Shown: in pieces, positions 49,601-59,150 of the stretch | How positions within the stretch are numbered: position 1 is the first letter of the stretch | Layout of the letters: every line of letters begins with the position of its first letter | Source: Bolinopsis microptera | Taxonomy: Eukaryota; Ctenophora; Tentaculata; Lobata; Bolinopsidae | DNA length: 60,000 nucleotides | Reading direction: 5' to 3' | Assembly: GCF_026151205.1 (NCBI RefSeq) | Contig: NC_087077.1 | Coordinates: forward strand, 3,660,001-3,720,000 | Translations under genes and position numbers: made by a program | The notes under the pieces: model-generated | The model's input: the letters and a program-made list of their open reading frames with translations, nothing else | What the model was told of the DNA's origin: nothing | Database searches by the model: none

Positions 49601-52600
49601 CCTCTAGGTTAGTAGTTACACTCAACAACCAAAATCAGCACCATCATTATCGTCTGCTAACGTACTGCCTATAGGCGCACCTTCGCGACAGCACTATAGA
49701 CAATCCTGCCCTATAAGAGCATTCTGTTATTTATCTACTATTCATATAATATCGAGAAGAAACTTACTACCGAATTCAAATTTCCAGGCTGGTTAATCGA
49801 CCGATTCAACCCTTATTTTTTCGTAATGTTCTCAGCCGTAATCCTTCCTTTCCTTTACATGTTCATTGGACCTATACCTTTATTTCATGTGAGTTTAAGC
49901 CTTCACTAACGTAGCTAAGTTATAAGAGCAGTACTCATATTTGCCTTTTAGAATTATTTCTAATATGATATGTTCTATAAAGGCTCATAATTTATAAGTT
50001 TAAATATATTGATAAAATACAAAATTACAAATTCTGTCCTTCATGCACTATAGTATCAAGTATGTATTTATTTCCACCTCCGGTAGCAACATCTAAAATG
50101 CAGGTTATGTTGGTCCTGGCTCTGCTGGGATTCTTTGTACCAATGGGATCCACTCCAATACTGGTTATCATGATTGATGTTTATAAGGTAATTTATATCA
50201 TTGTAACCGTTATAAAATATTATGGCAACCAACAGCAAAAGTAACTATGACAACAGTGACCATAGAACAGTAATCATGGTGACATTAACCAATAACCATG
50301 TTGAAAGTAACCATGGCAAAAGTCATCATGTTGAAAATAACTGCATATATGATAAAAGTTTTTTTGTCGCAATGTACTCTATTCGAATAGTCGAAGCTGC
50401 AATATTTTTTAAATAAATAACAAGATTTTACTCGTTACTTAAAGTTTAATCAGTTTAGTAAAAGAGTTAATAAGGATATGAGACTAAGACATTTCAGTTG
50501 AGGAATGGAGGGGAGATCTCCGTCTAAGCAGCCAACACGATAGTATCTGTGTACTGTTCTTGTTTCCCACTCGGCGCTTGTATTGGTTCCGTTTTTGCAG
50601 GTTATTTTACTGTCTGAGATATCAATCTAATTATTTTAGTCAAAATTATTATTTTTTAGTCAACATTATTTTTGTGTCGGTCATACTGTTATGATTGTTA
50701 CTAACAATGTTACTTATCTTAGCATGGAGCTTTAGCTCACTCTTATTACAAAGGTAAGAGCAAGTCATTTCATTGGTGACTGAAGTGAATACGAACGACG
50801 CTATGGATGAACAGATGAAAGAGGTCCAAGCCAGCTTGGCTTTGTTGATGAAGAACAACAAGGAAATGTCGGAAAAGATCGCAGCCCTGGAAGTAGAGAA
50901 CCGGGAGATCAAGAAGAATGCTGGCAATGTTCAGGAGCGGATCCAGGAGAATAAAGCGAAGTGGGAGGAAATGAACAAGGAAGCAGTAGAGTTGCTCCAG
51001 CGGATGACATTGGCCCAAGAGGACTTGGCGAATGACAATGTCGAGGCGGAGTACTTTCAGAAGAGTTGCGCAGAAACAGTACTAGCCTGTACAATGCTGA
51101 CGGGCAGTTATGGCGGAGAAATGGCCCAAGGAAGCACCAAGGTGAAACAGGAGCCAGTAGAGGAAGAAGTACTGGGGACGCCGTACGACGCGATGGGAAA
51201 GGAAGAGAGGATAGACCTATCTTTCGGACACGACGGGGACTACTCTGCAGTTTCAATGAGAAGGTTAATCGAGAGATATAAAGTGGTCAAAGAGCTGAAC
51301 ATGCGGGCACGACTGAGAGGGTGGGACTCCCCATCCTACAGGGCTGGGAAGCTGACGCTTTGTTTGCAAGGGGAAGCATTTGATTACGTGAGTTTTGCGA
51401 GCTCCATGCTGAATCCGTGGACAAGTAACGACGAATTACTTGTAAGTAAGTTGAAGGATAAATTCACGAATGTACAGGCAATCGAACTGAACATTCTTGG
51501 GTTTGAGAAGAGTATCCAGGAGCCCAGGGAGACAATCAGCGACTACATGACCCGACTGCAAATGACGGTGAAAGAGGCATACGACGGAGATAGCCAATTA
51601 GACCTCCACAGAAGGGTAGCATGGAAGTTTGTTAGTGGATTGGGGGACGAGAGGATCAAGCGGAAGCTGCTAGAGGGTGGCTGGATGAAATCACGGCAAG
51701 AGGCGAAACCCCTGGAGGACCTCCTGAAGGTAGCGGATATAGCAAAGAAGACGGACGACGCAGTAAAAGCCATGGGTAAGGAGACCGGCAGCATCAACGC
51801 AGCACAAGAATATTCGGTTAGCGCGTGGGAGCAAAAGTCATCGTCACATGCTGGAGACAGGAGGAAGCAATCGTCCGGCGAGTCAGGCCGGTCAAACAGG
51901 AGCAGCAGTTCGAGAGGAAGTGGTGAATCATCAGACGGGCTACCACTAGAATTCCTTGAATGCTTCTACTGTAAAAAGAAACACCGAGGGGGATGGTTTC
52001 ACTGCGCAGTGCGAAAGAAGGAGGACCCTACGTGGAGACCGGCAAGAAGAGGTGACAAGGCTGGAAGAGGAAGGGGTACGGATTTTCGGTAGAGCCCCCT
52101 ATAGACGGGCAGAGTGATGGGGGCGGGGAGAATACTGGAGAGCAACCTAGCAGCAGAGAAGGGGAGGAGCATGACGTGAAACCTTGGGCATGTGCCAGAG
52201 CCCAGTTTCGGGTCATTACTCCTGAGAAGGGTGGTAAAGGACGGCGGAAGCAGTTACAACAGATGAAGGGGATCGCTTCAGAGGGTCTGAACTCGACACC
52301 ATATATTAGGATTAAGTGGGAGAATGGAGTTGAGGAAACTGCACTGTTCGATACAGGGGCCCAGTGGTCATTAATATGTGAGGACTTACTTACAGAACAG
52401 GAGAAGGCCACAATGGAGAAATCGGCGTTATGTGGGAGAGGAGTATCCGGCGAAAGAATACCTGTCACGGGAGAGATACGGAGAACTGTCTCTGTGGGTG
52501 GACTGACTTTTGCCCACCAGCGATTCATTGTGGTTGAGAAGATGATCTGCTCGATGATATTGGGGATAGATTTCTGGTCTAGGATAGCCAACATATCATT

Positions 52601-55600
52601 TGACTTCAACAAGAGTGTGATGACTATCAATGGTAACAGTGAAGAGATAGAGTTGCTATGCCACCCAGCCGCAGGCAGGAGCAGCGTCGCAGGGACCATT
52701 GAGGAGGAGAACTCAGTGGAAGTGGTAGTGGATGCCGAACGTAAGATCCCGACCAGGAGTGAAGCGTTAGTGACATGTTACATCCCCAACATGGAGATGG
52801 GTAAGGAGTATATGGTTCAACCAATAACGTTTGACGATAAGCTAGTAAGCACACCTTACGGGATTGTTCAGGGAACAAAGAGCGGTAAGGTACAGATCAG
52901 GGTAGCAAATCTAGGAGAGGAAGAAGTGACCCTGGCAGAAGGGGATCCCATTGCTACAGTTGAACTCGGGACCGTATGGGTATCAAACCACAATGCGGGT
53001 AAAGCGTTCACCAGGGATACAAAGAAAGGCAAAGCAACGGAATTGAGCGAGTTGGTGTGCAGTGAGCTGGAGCCGAGCAAGAGGGGTCAATTAATAGGAC
53101 TTCTAAACAGATATGAAGGTGTGTTCTATAAGGGAGGAGAGCTGCCTATTGTTAGAGTGGGTGTGGAGCACACCATAAGGCTGAAAGAGGACAGCTCACC
53201 AGTAGTGAGCAAACCGAGGAGGTTGTCAAAAGAGTTAGCCGATGAAGTCCGGGAACACGTCGATGAGCTACTCAAACAAGGAGTAGTCAGGGAATCTAAC
53301 AGCCAATGGGCATCACCCATAGTGTGTGCACGCAAGAAAGACGGGAGCCTGAGGATGGCGATTGATTATCGGATAACCAATGAGAAGTCAAATACAGCGA
53401 CTTTACATCCAATACCGCTCATTGACGATCTTTTGGACAGGCTGGGGAAGGCTAAGTACTTTGCAGTCCTTGATGCAAAGTCGGGATACCACCAGTTACC
53501 ACTACGAAAGGAAGATTCGGAGACAACGGCATTTGTAGTAACATGGGGGCATTATGAGTTTGCAGGAAGAACCCCGTTTGGTTTGAAAGGTGCGGGATAT
53601 TCGTTCCAAAGGATGATGTCAGTGATCTTGGGGAGTTCAAACTTCGTCGATGCACTGTGCTATTTGGACGACATCCTAGTCTGGGGGGAAACTTGGGAGG
53701 TATTCATGAAACGGCTCAAGAAGGTGCTGGAAAAGGTGAAGGATGCAGGCCTGGCCTTGGCATCGAAGAAGTGCCAGTTTGGAGTCAGAGAAGTCAGTTA
53801 CTTGGGATGCACCATCAAAGAAGGCATGGTGAAGATAAACGAACAGAGAGTGCAGCAACTGAGGAGCATAGAGCGCCCTCATAATGTACGAGAGCTTAGA
53901 AGGGCTTTAGGTGCGTTTGGCTACGTGCAAAGGTGGCTACCAGGATTGTCACAGATTGCCAGGCCATTGTATAATGCGATCACGGACCAGCCGTATGCCC
54001 GGCTGAAGTGGACGGAGGAAATGAATGAATCATTTTCAACAATAAAGAAATTGATTGCGGACGCAGTGTCGTTGAGTTTGCCCGACATGGATAAGCCATT
54101 CACCTTAGTAACAGACTGTAGTCAAATGGCAGCGGGAGCCATGCTGGCACAGAGGTGCATGGAAGCACCGGATACCCTGAAGCCTGTGGCATTCTACCAC
54201 CACGCGTTATCCAAAGCAGAACAGGGATACTCAGCTACCGAGAAGGAGTTGTTGGCGATGGTTAAGGCGGTAGTGAAGTTCAGAGTGTATCTAGGCAAGC
54301 AGTTCAACCTTATTACGGACCACCAAGCACTGAGTTGGCTTCGTTCACTTGAACCGGAGAATGAGACGGGGAGAAGGGGACGTTGGTTAGACCTGATTCA
54401 GCAGTTTGACATGAAAGTCACTCATAAGAAAGGGAAAAGCCCAGAGATGAGAATAGCTGATTACCTTTCACGGGTCAAATGTGACGGAAATGTAGCTGTG
54501 AAAGACCGTAGCGAAGTGTTTGTCGTGATGACCGCTGGAGGCGAGGAGGCGATAACTGTCAGTCGAGAACAGATCCTGAGCGAGCAGAGCAATGACGCAG
54601 CAGTACAAACGATGCGTAAGGCGGTTTTGAAAGGAACAGATCTGAACCCCGGGAATAGCGAATCAGAATCGTGGAGGAAGCCCAGCGGGAGCAACGATGA
54701 AGAAGTCAAAGCGATGTGGAAGCATAGGGACAGGATTTTCATCGACTCAGAGGGGATATTAAGATTACGGTTCAACGGGGGAAAGAAGCGGGAAAGCAAC
54801 CCCTTCGGAACAGTGGAAAAGAACAGGATAATAGTTCCTAAGACGTACAGGGACAAAATTATGAATCTTGTTCATAGGAGTGCTACAGCGGCTCATATGG
54901 GGAACACACGCACCTGGAAGAGGGCACGAGATAACTTTTGGTGGCCGAACATGAGGCAAGACATAGAACAATACGTTCAGGCATGTGAAGAGTGTGGTCT
55001 GAACAAACACGTCAACAACCCGAACAAGGCGCCAGTGTCCAAGACGAGTATACCCGGAAAACCTCTGGAGGAGATGATGCTTGATTTTCTTGGTCCATTC
55101 CAGACAGCGAGGGAGCATCCATACAGGTACGTCCTCCAAATGCAAGATGTGTTTAGTCGATTCATAATCTTTGTACCGACCATTGATGCAAGAGCAAAAA
55201 CGGCAGCAGATGCAGTGGTCGAAAGATGGATAAGTCTTTTCGGGATCCCGGAAAAGATGAGATCGGATAGAGGTCCACATTTTATTGCAGAGGTGTTCGA
55301 GGAACTGTGTAAAAGAGCGGGTATCAGACACAAGTTGGGTTCACCGGGACACCCCCAGAGCCAGGGGCAAGTAGAGAGGCAGAACCAGTTAATGAACCAG
55401 ATCAGATGCCTTTGCGAGAACGATGGGGAGAAGTGGCCGGAGGCCTTATACCTGGTACAAGGGAGCCACAACAACTCGATCAACGCTACAACAGGTTTTA
55501 CTCCAGCTAGGCTTTTGTTTGGCAGGGATTTTAACCGACCAGACGACATGATTGCTCAGGAGAGGGATAAGGTGAAGAAGCCTGGAACAACTGTATTGGA

Positions 55601-57301
55601 GGAGAGGGACGAAGAATGCAGACTGTTGACTGAGCAAGCACGAACAAACCTGGTCGAATATCAAGAGGAGAGAGTGGAATCAGCAGAGAAAGAAGGACCC
55701 TGCAAAATCCCGTACGAAGTAGGCGACTTGGTGCGTTATAGGCTCACGGACGAAGCAAGGAGCAATAAAGGCGGGAAGACATCCCCCCGCTACTCGGAGC
55801 CGTACAGGGTAACAGTGATCAAGGGTGACGGATATACTTACACGATGGAGCCAGTGGATAAGGACAGTAGAGGCACGCGTAAAGATAGACGGTTCAACTA
55901 CTTGAAAACGCACAAGAGAGTAGTGAGCAGTGAAATGGCTCCGGAGCCAGACAGCCCTACGATGACACAACCCCAGCGAGATGAACTACACCCTCAAGTG
56001 AACGACGGTGTTCCGGAGGTCATGGAACAGTCCCCGGTAGCTCCACCTGATGCGGCGCTAACCGTTCGGAGATCCGGGAGGACTAGGAATCCAGTGAGGT
56101 TACTGCAGGCGGACGGGAAGAAGAAGCGGTACGAAGATGCAGAGGTCAGCGGACAACCAGACGCAGATGAGGATTGATGGAATTTGGGGTATTTCAGAGG
56201 GTAATAGGACATTTGGGACATGATAGAAATGATACAAATATGTTATACTATTTATCATGACTATTGGATTAATATGATACATAACGATATTATATTATAC
56301 ATGACAGTCAATTCATGACCGTCATTTTGTTATAACGCGAGGAACGGACATTATTATTATCATGAGGGACATTATTTACATGATTAATAATATATTATTG
56401 ACAATGAGAATCTTGTTATAACGTGATGAACAGACATTATTATAATCATGAGGGACGTTATTTACATGATTAATAATATTTTATTGACGATAAGAATCTT
56501 GTTATTACGTGATGAACGGACACTATTATTATCATGAGGGACATTATTTACATGAATAATAATATTTTATCACGTTGGACTTTTACCCCAATGTCAATAT
56601 CCAGCTTATTGATTGGGAAGGATGTAAAGGATACGCAGATAGATAACGATTCAAATAAGTATCATTTGGAAAGACGTCTAGTAACATACATTGGAAGATA
56701 ACGTGGAATCTGAGATATGAGGAGTGTTATGATTGTTACTAACAATGTTACTTATTTTAGCATGGAGCTTTAGCTCACTCTTATTACAAAGGTAAGAGCA
56801 AGTCATTTCAATACTGTATACATATTTAATTCTTGTTATCGCTGATTAGAAGTTTAAGGTTTGATATTTGCAGGAATTTTGTCTCTTTACGTCCCGTTTG
56901 AAGAGTCCACTGAAGGGTTGGGCCTTCTTTTTATTGTGCAGGTAAAATCAAAGTTTCTGATGTTTGAGTTAGGTATGAGGAAGATAAGTACTAGTCTTGA
57001 TTGAATACAAATTAGTTGTCAGAATATTTCCAAATCTAAATCTCACGAATTTTAAAGTAGAATAGAATCGAAATGTGAAAATCACACGTCCTTGTTTCAG
57101 TCCATGCTGTCCTTCTTCTACTGCTGGAAAATCAGCGACATGAAGAAAATTAAAGAAAGAAAACATGAACTGGCCGTTACTGGGCAGCGCTCAGCCCGTC
57201 ATTCCGCCGCAGCTTCTATCGTGTTTGTGAACACTATCAGCCTGGGGTCCCCAGATAAACTCACCGAGGAAACCCCAACCCTCAGCCACCATCCTTACTA
57301 G
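43664..57301 (+). CDS. SLC18B1-like MFS transporter, 11 exons, possibly inactivated
   Basis: SLC18B1 proteins are vesicular MFS transporters of the polyamine/amine exchanger group. Exons are 43664-43754, 43922-44033, 44203-44302, 48393-48623, 49156-49321, 49478-49607, 49788-49888, 50104-50187, 50498-50600, 56874-56941 and 57101-57301. Membrane segments match the family: LPAPFLPFFHAD in TM1-2, FRVVAGIAIGLVSVPSFGVLAK (TM4), ALNGAQAFGPFMGSLLYDAGGY (TM5), GWLIDRFNP (TM8 loop), FIGPIPLFH, GSTPILVIMID and LGACIGSVFAG (TM11). The C-terminal tail is KISDMKKIKERKHEL. Damage: exon 9 has an in-frame TAA (50525-50527), and exon 3 ends in phase 0 while exon 4 needs phase 2. Either the gene is a young pseudogene, or undetected splicing or sequence errors explain both. 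The LINE sits in intron 3 and the Ty3 element in intron 9. Confidence 0.82.
44697..48300 (-). mobile_element. CR1/L2-like LINE in intron 3 of the transporter, frame-broken
   Basis: On the minus strand, 48263-45861 encodes about 800 residues. They comprise a variable N-terminus with LNPGPNSLSALYQNVQG, an APE-like endonuclease (ALNETWL, GGGVLLAVRSD, VIGDFNLPHTDW, SDHFPVTF) and the first RT motifs (NYRPISLT, YFDFAKAFYSVNH). Later RT motifs (GVPQGSILGPLLF and YADDTKIW) and the C-terminal region lie in other frames (45789-45568, 45643-45086 and 45119-44754), so at least three frameshifts exist. The 3' end is an (ATT)n-type repeat at 44697-44735, usual for CR1/L2 elements. The exact 5' end is uncertain. 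Confidence 0.85.
48605..49198 (+). repeat. Partial tandem duplication of transporter exons 4-5
   Basis: The block from the end of exon 4 (gacgctggaggttacag) through the intron into the first ~42 bases of exon 5 (tctagcgttctgg...) occurs at 48605-48756 and again at 48757-49198. The first exon-5 copy is cut off after 'gcttgcaatgtg' and runs straight into a second exon-4 end. The second copy has an extra ~275 bases in the intron (about 48852-49127), bounded by tactgtagtgcga and tcgcacaacagta, which may be a small inverted-repeat element. Confidence 0.8.
50687..50772 (+). repeat. 5' LTR of the Ty3 element, 86 bp, exon-like
   Basis: It begins TGTTATGATTG and ends AAGTCATTTCA (TG...CA). It is repeated at 56725-56810 with one difference (cttatcttag against cttattttag). 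Preceding atac (50683-50686) matches atac after the 3' copy (56811-56814). A primer-binding-site-like TGGTGACTGAAGTG starts one base after its end. Inside, ttag|catggagctt...acaaag|gtaaga has acceptor and donor signals around 31 bases. Confidence 0.85.
50803..52092 (+). CDS. Gag protein of the Ty3 element
   Basis: From the first ATG, 31 bases after the LTR, this ORF encodes 429 residues. It has a coiled-coil N-terminus (KNNKEMSEKIAALEVENRE), a capsid-like middle (LERYKVVKEL-type, with SDYMTRLQMTVKEAYDGD) and a Ser/Arg-rich, basic C-terminus. The end has CFYCKKKHRGGWFHC, a CX2CX5+ knuckle-like motif that departs from the standard CCHC spacing. It overlaps the upstream open part of pol (52056-52092), which is in the -1 frame, so gag-pol is probably made by a -1 ribosomal shift near the T-run at about 52083. 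Confidence 0.85.
   Translation: MDEQMKEVQASLALLMKNNKEMSEKIAALEVENREIKKNAGNVQERIQENKAKWEEMNKEAVELLQRMTLAQEDLANDNVEAEYFQKSCAETVLACTMLTGSYGGEMAQGSTKVKQEPVEEEVLGTPYDAMGKEERIDLSFGHDGDYSAVSMRRLIERYKVVKELNMRARLRGWDSPSYRAGKLTLCLQGEAFDYVSFASSMLNPWTSNDELLVSKLKDKFTNVQAIELNILGFEKSIQEPRETISDYMTRLQMTVKEAYDGDSQLDLHRRVAWKFVSGLGDERIKRKLLEGGWMKSRQEAKPLEDLLKVADIAKKTDDAVKAMGKETGSINAAQEYSVSAWEQKSSSHAGDRRKQSSGESGRSNRSSSSRGSGESSDGLPLEFLECFYCKKKHRGGWFHCAVRKKEDPTWRPARRGDKAGRGRGTDFR
52176..56177 (+). CDS. Pol polyprotein of the Ty3 element (PR-RT-RNase H-IN)
   Basis: The frame is open from 52056, and the first GTG/ATG-like codon is at 52176. About 1,333 residues are uninterrupted. Domains in order are: aspartic protease with FDTGAQWSL (about residue 57); reverse transcriptase with SQWASPIV, YLDDILVWG (about 495) and FLG-type connection; RNase H with TDCSQMAAGAM (about 645), ATEKELLAM and TDHQALSWL; integrase with an HHCC finger (HRSATAAHMG...CEEC, about 899-940) and a DDE core with LDFLGPF, SDRGPHF (D about 1031) and GQVERQ (E about 1067, so D-35-E). 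All catalytic residues appear present, so the element may be active. The C-terminus is acidic and proline-rich. Confidence 0.95.
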   Translation: MKPWACARAQFRVITPEKGGKGRRKQLQQMKGIASEGLNSTPYIRIKWENGVEETALFDTGAQWSLICEDLLTEQEKATMEKSALCGRGVSGERIPVTGEIRRTVSVGGLTFAHQRFIVVEKMICSMILGIDFWSRIANISFDFNKSVMTINGNSEEIELLCHPAAGRSSVAGTIEEENSVEVVVDAERKIPTRSEALVTCYIPNMEMGKEYMVQPITFDDKLVSTPYGIVQGTKSGKVQIRVANLGEEEVTLAEGDPIATVELGTVWVSNHNAGKAFTRDTKKGKATELSELVCSELEPSKRGQLIGLLNRYEGVFYKGGELPIVRVGVEHTIRLKEDSSPVVSKPRRLSKELADEVREHVDELLKQGVVRESNSQWASPIVCARKKDGSLRMAIDYRITNEKSNTATLHPIPLIDDLLDRLGKAKYFAVLDAKSGYHQLPLRKEDSETTAFVVTWGHYEFAGRTPFGLKGAGYSFQRMMSVILGSSNFVDALCYLDDILVWGETWEVFMKRLKKVLEKVKDAGLALASKKCQFGVREVSYLGCTIKEGMVKINEQRVQQLRSIERPHNVRELRRALGAFGYVQRWLPGLSQIARPLYNAITDQPYARLKWTEEMNESFSTIKKLIADAVSLSLPDMDKPFTLVTDCSQMAAGAMLAQRCMEAPDTLKPVAFYHHALSKAEQGYSATEKELLAMVKAVVKFRVYLGKQFNLITDHQALSWLRSLEPENETGRRGRWLDLIQQFDMKVTHKKGKSPEMRIADYLSRVKCDGNVAVKDRSEVFVVMTAGGEEAITVSREQILSEQSNDAAVQTMRKAVLKGTDLNPGNSESESWRKPSGSNDEEVKAMWKHRDRIFIDSEGILRLRFNGGKKRESNPFGTVEKNRIIVPKTYRDKIMNLVHRSATAAHMGNTRTWKRARDNFWWPNMRQDIEQYVQACEECGLNKHVNNPNKAPVSKTSIPGKPLEEMMLDFLGPFQTAREHPYRYVLQMQDVFSRFIIFVPTIDARAKTAADAVVERWISLFGIPEKMRSDRGPHFIAEVFEELCKRAGIRHKLGSPGHPQSQGQVERQNQLMNQIRCLCENDGEKWPEALYLVQGSHNNSINATTGFTPARLLFGRDFNRPDDMIAQERDKVKKPGTTVLEERDEECRLLTEQARTNLVEYQEERVESAEKEGPCKIPYEVGDLVRYRLTDEARSNKGGKTSPRYSEPYRVTVIKGDGYTYTMEPVDKDSRGTRKDRRFNYLKTHKRVVSSEMAPEPDSPTMTQPQRDELHPQVNDGVPEVMEQSPVAPPDAALTVRRSGRTRNPVRLLQADGKKKRYEDAEVSGQPDADED
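56310..56575 (+). repeat. Tandem repeat in the Ty3 3' untranslated region
   Basis: About three units of roughly 80 bases each contain 'gaacggacattattattatc', 'catgagggac.ttatttacat' and 'gataataatat.ttattgac'. It is AT-rich and non-coding. Confidence 0.85.
56725..56810 (+). repeat. 3' LTR of the Ty3 element, 86 bp
   Basis: This is a copy of 50687-50772 with one substitution, preceded by a purine-rich stretch (gagatatgaggag) that could serve as the polypurine tract. It is followed by the target duplication atac. Confidence 0.85.
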
Positions 57302-57701
57302 ATGGCTTCGCTGCGAAACCGTGGGTGTTGGGATATATTTAAACAGTGTGCCCTACTGGATCAACCTACTCGGCTACTCCCCCAACACCCCTATCTCCAC
57401 CTCCTGTATCTGGACCGCACGAAGCCGATTCAGAAAGCCGGAAACCAAATAGTTATACTTATAAATAGTTATACTTATGAAAGGTTATACTTATATATAT
57501 AGTTGTCGATTATTCCTGTACAGCTCTGAGCTCACGTGACTACTAGCTACTACTATCATAAGGCCTCTACAACTGTAGTAACCCGCGACTCACTGCTGAC
57601 CTCTACAAGATACAAGCGTCCCCTCCACCTGATCCCTGTCCTAAAATTCCTTTAAAGTTAAACTTAAGTTTTACTTTAAGAAATAATCCCCACTATCGTT
57701 G
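57302..57701. other. 3' flank of the transporter gene
   Basis: This contains the transporter 3' UTR. A simple 'agttatacttata' repeat lies at about 57449-57502. No gene is recognised. Confidence 0.35.
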
Positions 57702-57955
57702 TTTAAAGCTAAAATTTATTGAACCTGGTCATGTTTTCTTTAAGTCGCCGATATCGGCATTTTTATTTCGTGATATACAGGGGTGGTTGGATTTTCTCAA
57801 ACCCCAACTTACTCTGGCTCCCCCAGGAAAGACTATTCCATTTATAGAATCAAAAATATTCCTTAGATCATCTTCTGGGAGGTCATTTGGGATTGGTACA
57901 ACTGTAGCGCCTGAAATTAAGGAAGAAATAATGATAATAATTTGCGCTACAGTTG
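57702..57955 (-). pseudogene. Inverted partial copy of gamma-glutamyl hydrolase exon 2
   Basis: The minus strand repeats 59708-59961 with few changes: the intron end with its TTTCAG acceptor, the exon coding ATVVPIPNDLPEDDLRNIF...FPGGAR (57911-57814), the donor and about 110 bp of the next intron. No first exon is found to its right on the minus strand. It is therefore an inverted duplicate fragment, or part of a duplicate gene whose other exons lie elsewhere. Confidence 0.8.
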
Positions 57956-59150
57956 GCTAAAAAAGAGCCCCCATGTCGGCGGGGCCCTTCGTTACGCCAC
58001 TGATTAAGGCTCATACGATTACTAGTCATATTGCAACAGAAATGTACCTCAGTAATAGGTGGTAAATCAACGTCGCTTAGATTTAGCTCAACATTTAGGC
58101 AGATAACAATTTGAATTTCTAAAGAGTAATTATAATAGGGCTTATCAATGATACCCCTTGTGTGTTTGATGATTAGACTTATAGACACGCTCTTTTAAAA
58201 GTTGTTGATTATTGTAAAGTTTCTTTTGTTTTAGTCAATTTACCGGAGTAACAAAGCTTACTAATCAGCTGTTCCGTTTGTCATCTGAAGTTAACAAGGG
58301 TCTCATTGCACCACGAATAAATCTTTCGTCTTTTACAATGCAATAACAAAAGAACAAAGGTACCTTTTGAGTTTTGTACAAGTTTCTATTGTTTTTGTAA
58401 AATTACTGGAGTTACCTAGCTTATTATTTAGCTGAGCTTTGTCCAAGTTTAATTTATATTCATCATCTGAAGTTATCTTTGACACTTTTTCTTGAGCCAT
58501 GTTTTTACTTGCCTGGAGGTTAGTTATTCATTCGACATTTGCGTGGGATCTGATTATACTGTATACTTTTTAATTTCGGGTCTGGCTATACTTTAGCTTT
58601 TTAATTTTGGTCAATTTAAATTTACATTGGAGTTAATTATAATAATATCACTGAATCAATAAAAACAAATTGTTGTAAAGAATGTTAAATTAGAAGTTAC
58701 AAGTTTTGACTAAATCGCATATTGACATCGCCAATCACTTGTTTCAGCTTCCTCGTTCATTTCTTCTGAGTTACCAAAAAATGAGAAAATGTTACATTTT
58801 TAAATGCTTTTAAAATGCCGTCGAGCGTTCTAGTTCATATCAATGTTTGTTTAAAATTATGTCCGTTCACACAATGTTCAGTCAAACTGCGTTCGATAAG
58901 GTAGTCATAATATTCCAGTAATATCGTCATACTGATAGCAGCTTGAAATAAAAGCAGTGTATCATTATTTACAAGATATTTGCCTTTACTTTTCCTAATA
59001 TTGTAAAATCCGGATCGTGCGTGGCTATAATTAGGACTGGACGGACTTAGCTTGGCCTGCCAAATTGAGGCCAGACAAATTAGGGTTGGTTAGGCCGTAT
59101 TCTATTATTCATGATCAAGTATATTTTTCTATGAGCAGGTTGCACAAACA
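57956..59150. other. Intergenic, with a degenerate pogo-element end
   Basis: At about 57965-58005 the complement of 'cagtggcgtaacgaagggcc' is found, a word often seen at ends of DNA transposons. At about 58810-58901 is a decayed copy of the pogo-type end from 43.3 kb ('gtcgagcgtt', 'atgtccgttca', ending gataagg|ta). Otherwise it is AT-rich, without coding sequence. A 5' UTR acceptor for the hydrolase may lie at about 59139 (ctatgagcag). Confidence 0.45.

Larger units (their letters stand above)
50687..56810 (+). mobile_element. Ty3/gypsy retrotransposon, near-intact, very short LTRs
   Basis: This 6,124-bp element is bounded by 86-bp LTRs and a 4-bp target duplication (atac). It carries intact gag and pol ORFs and one LTR mismatch, which indicates a recent insertion. 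It sits in intron 9 of the SLC18B1-like gene in the same orientation. The 3' untranslated part (56178-56724) has a tandem repeat. No envelope or chromodomain is recognisable. Confidence 0.92.

Noticed and set aside
50723-50752. HGALAHSYYK mini-exon of the transporter, apparently duplicated around the Ty3 element
   Set aside because: Exon 9 (50498-50600) joins exon 10 directly in phase and matches the family, and the 86-bp repeat has TG...CA ends, a target duplication and an adjacent primer-binding site, so it is the LTR.
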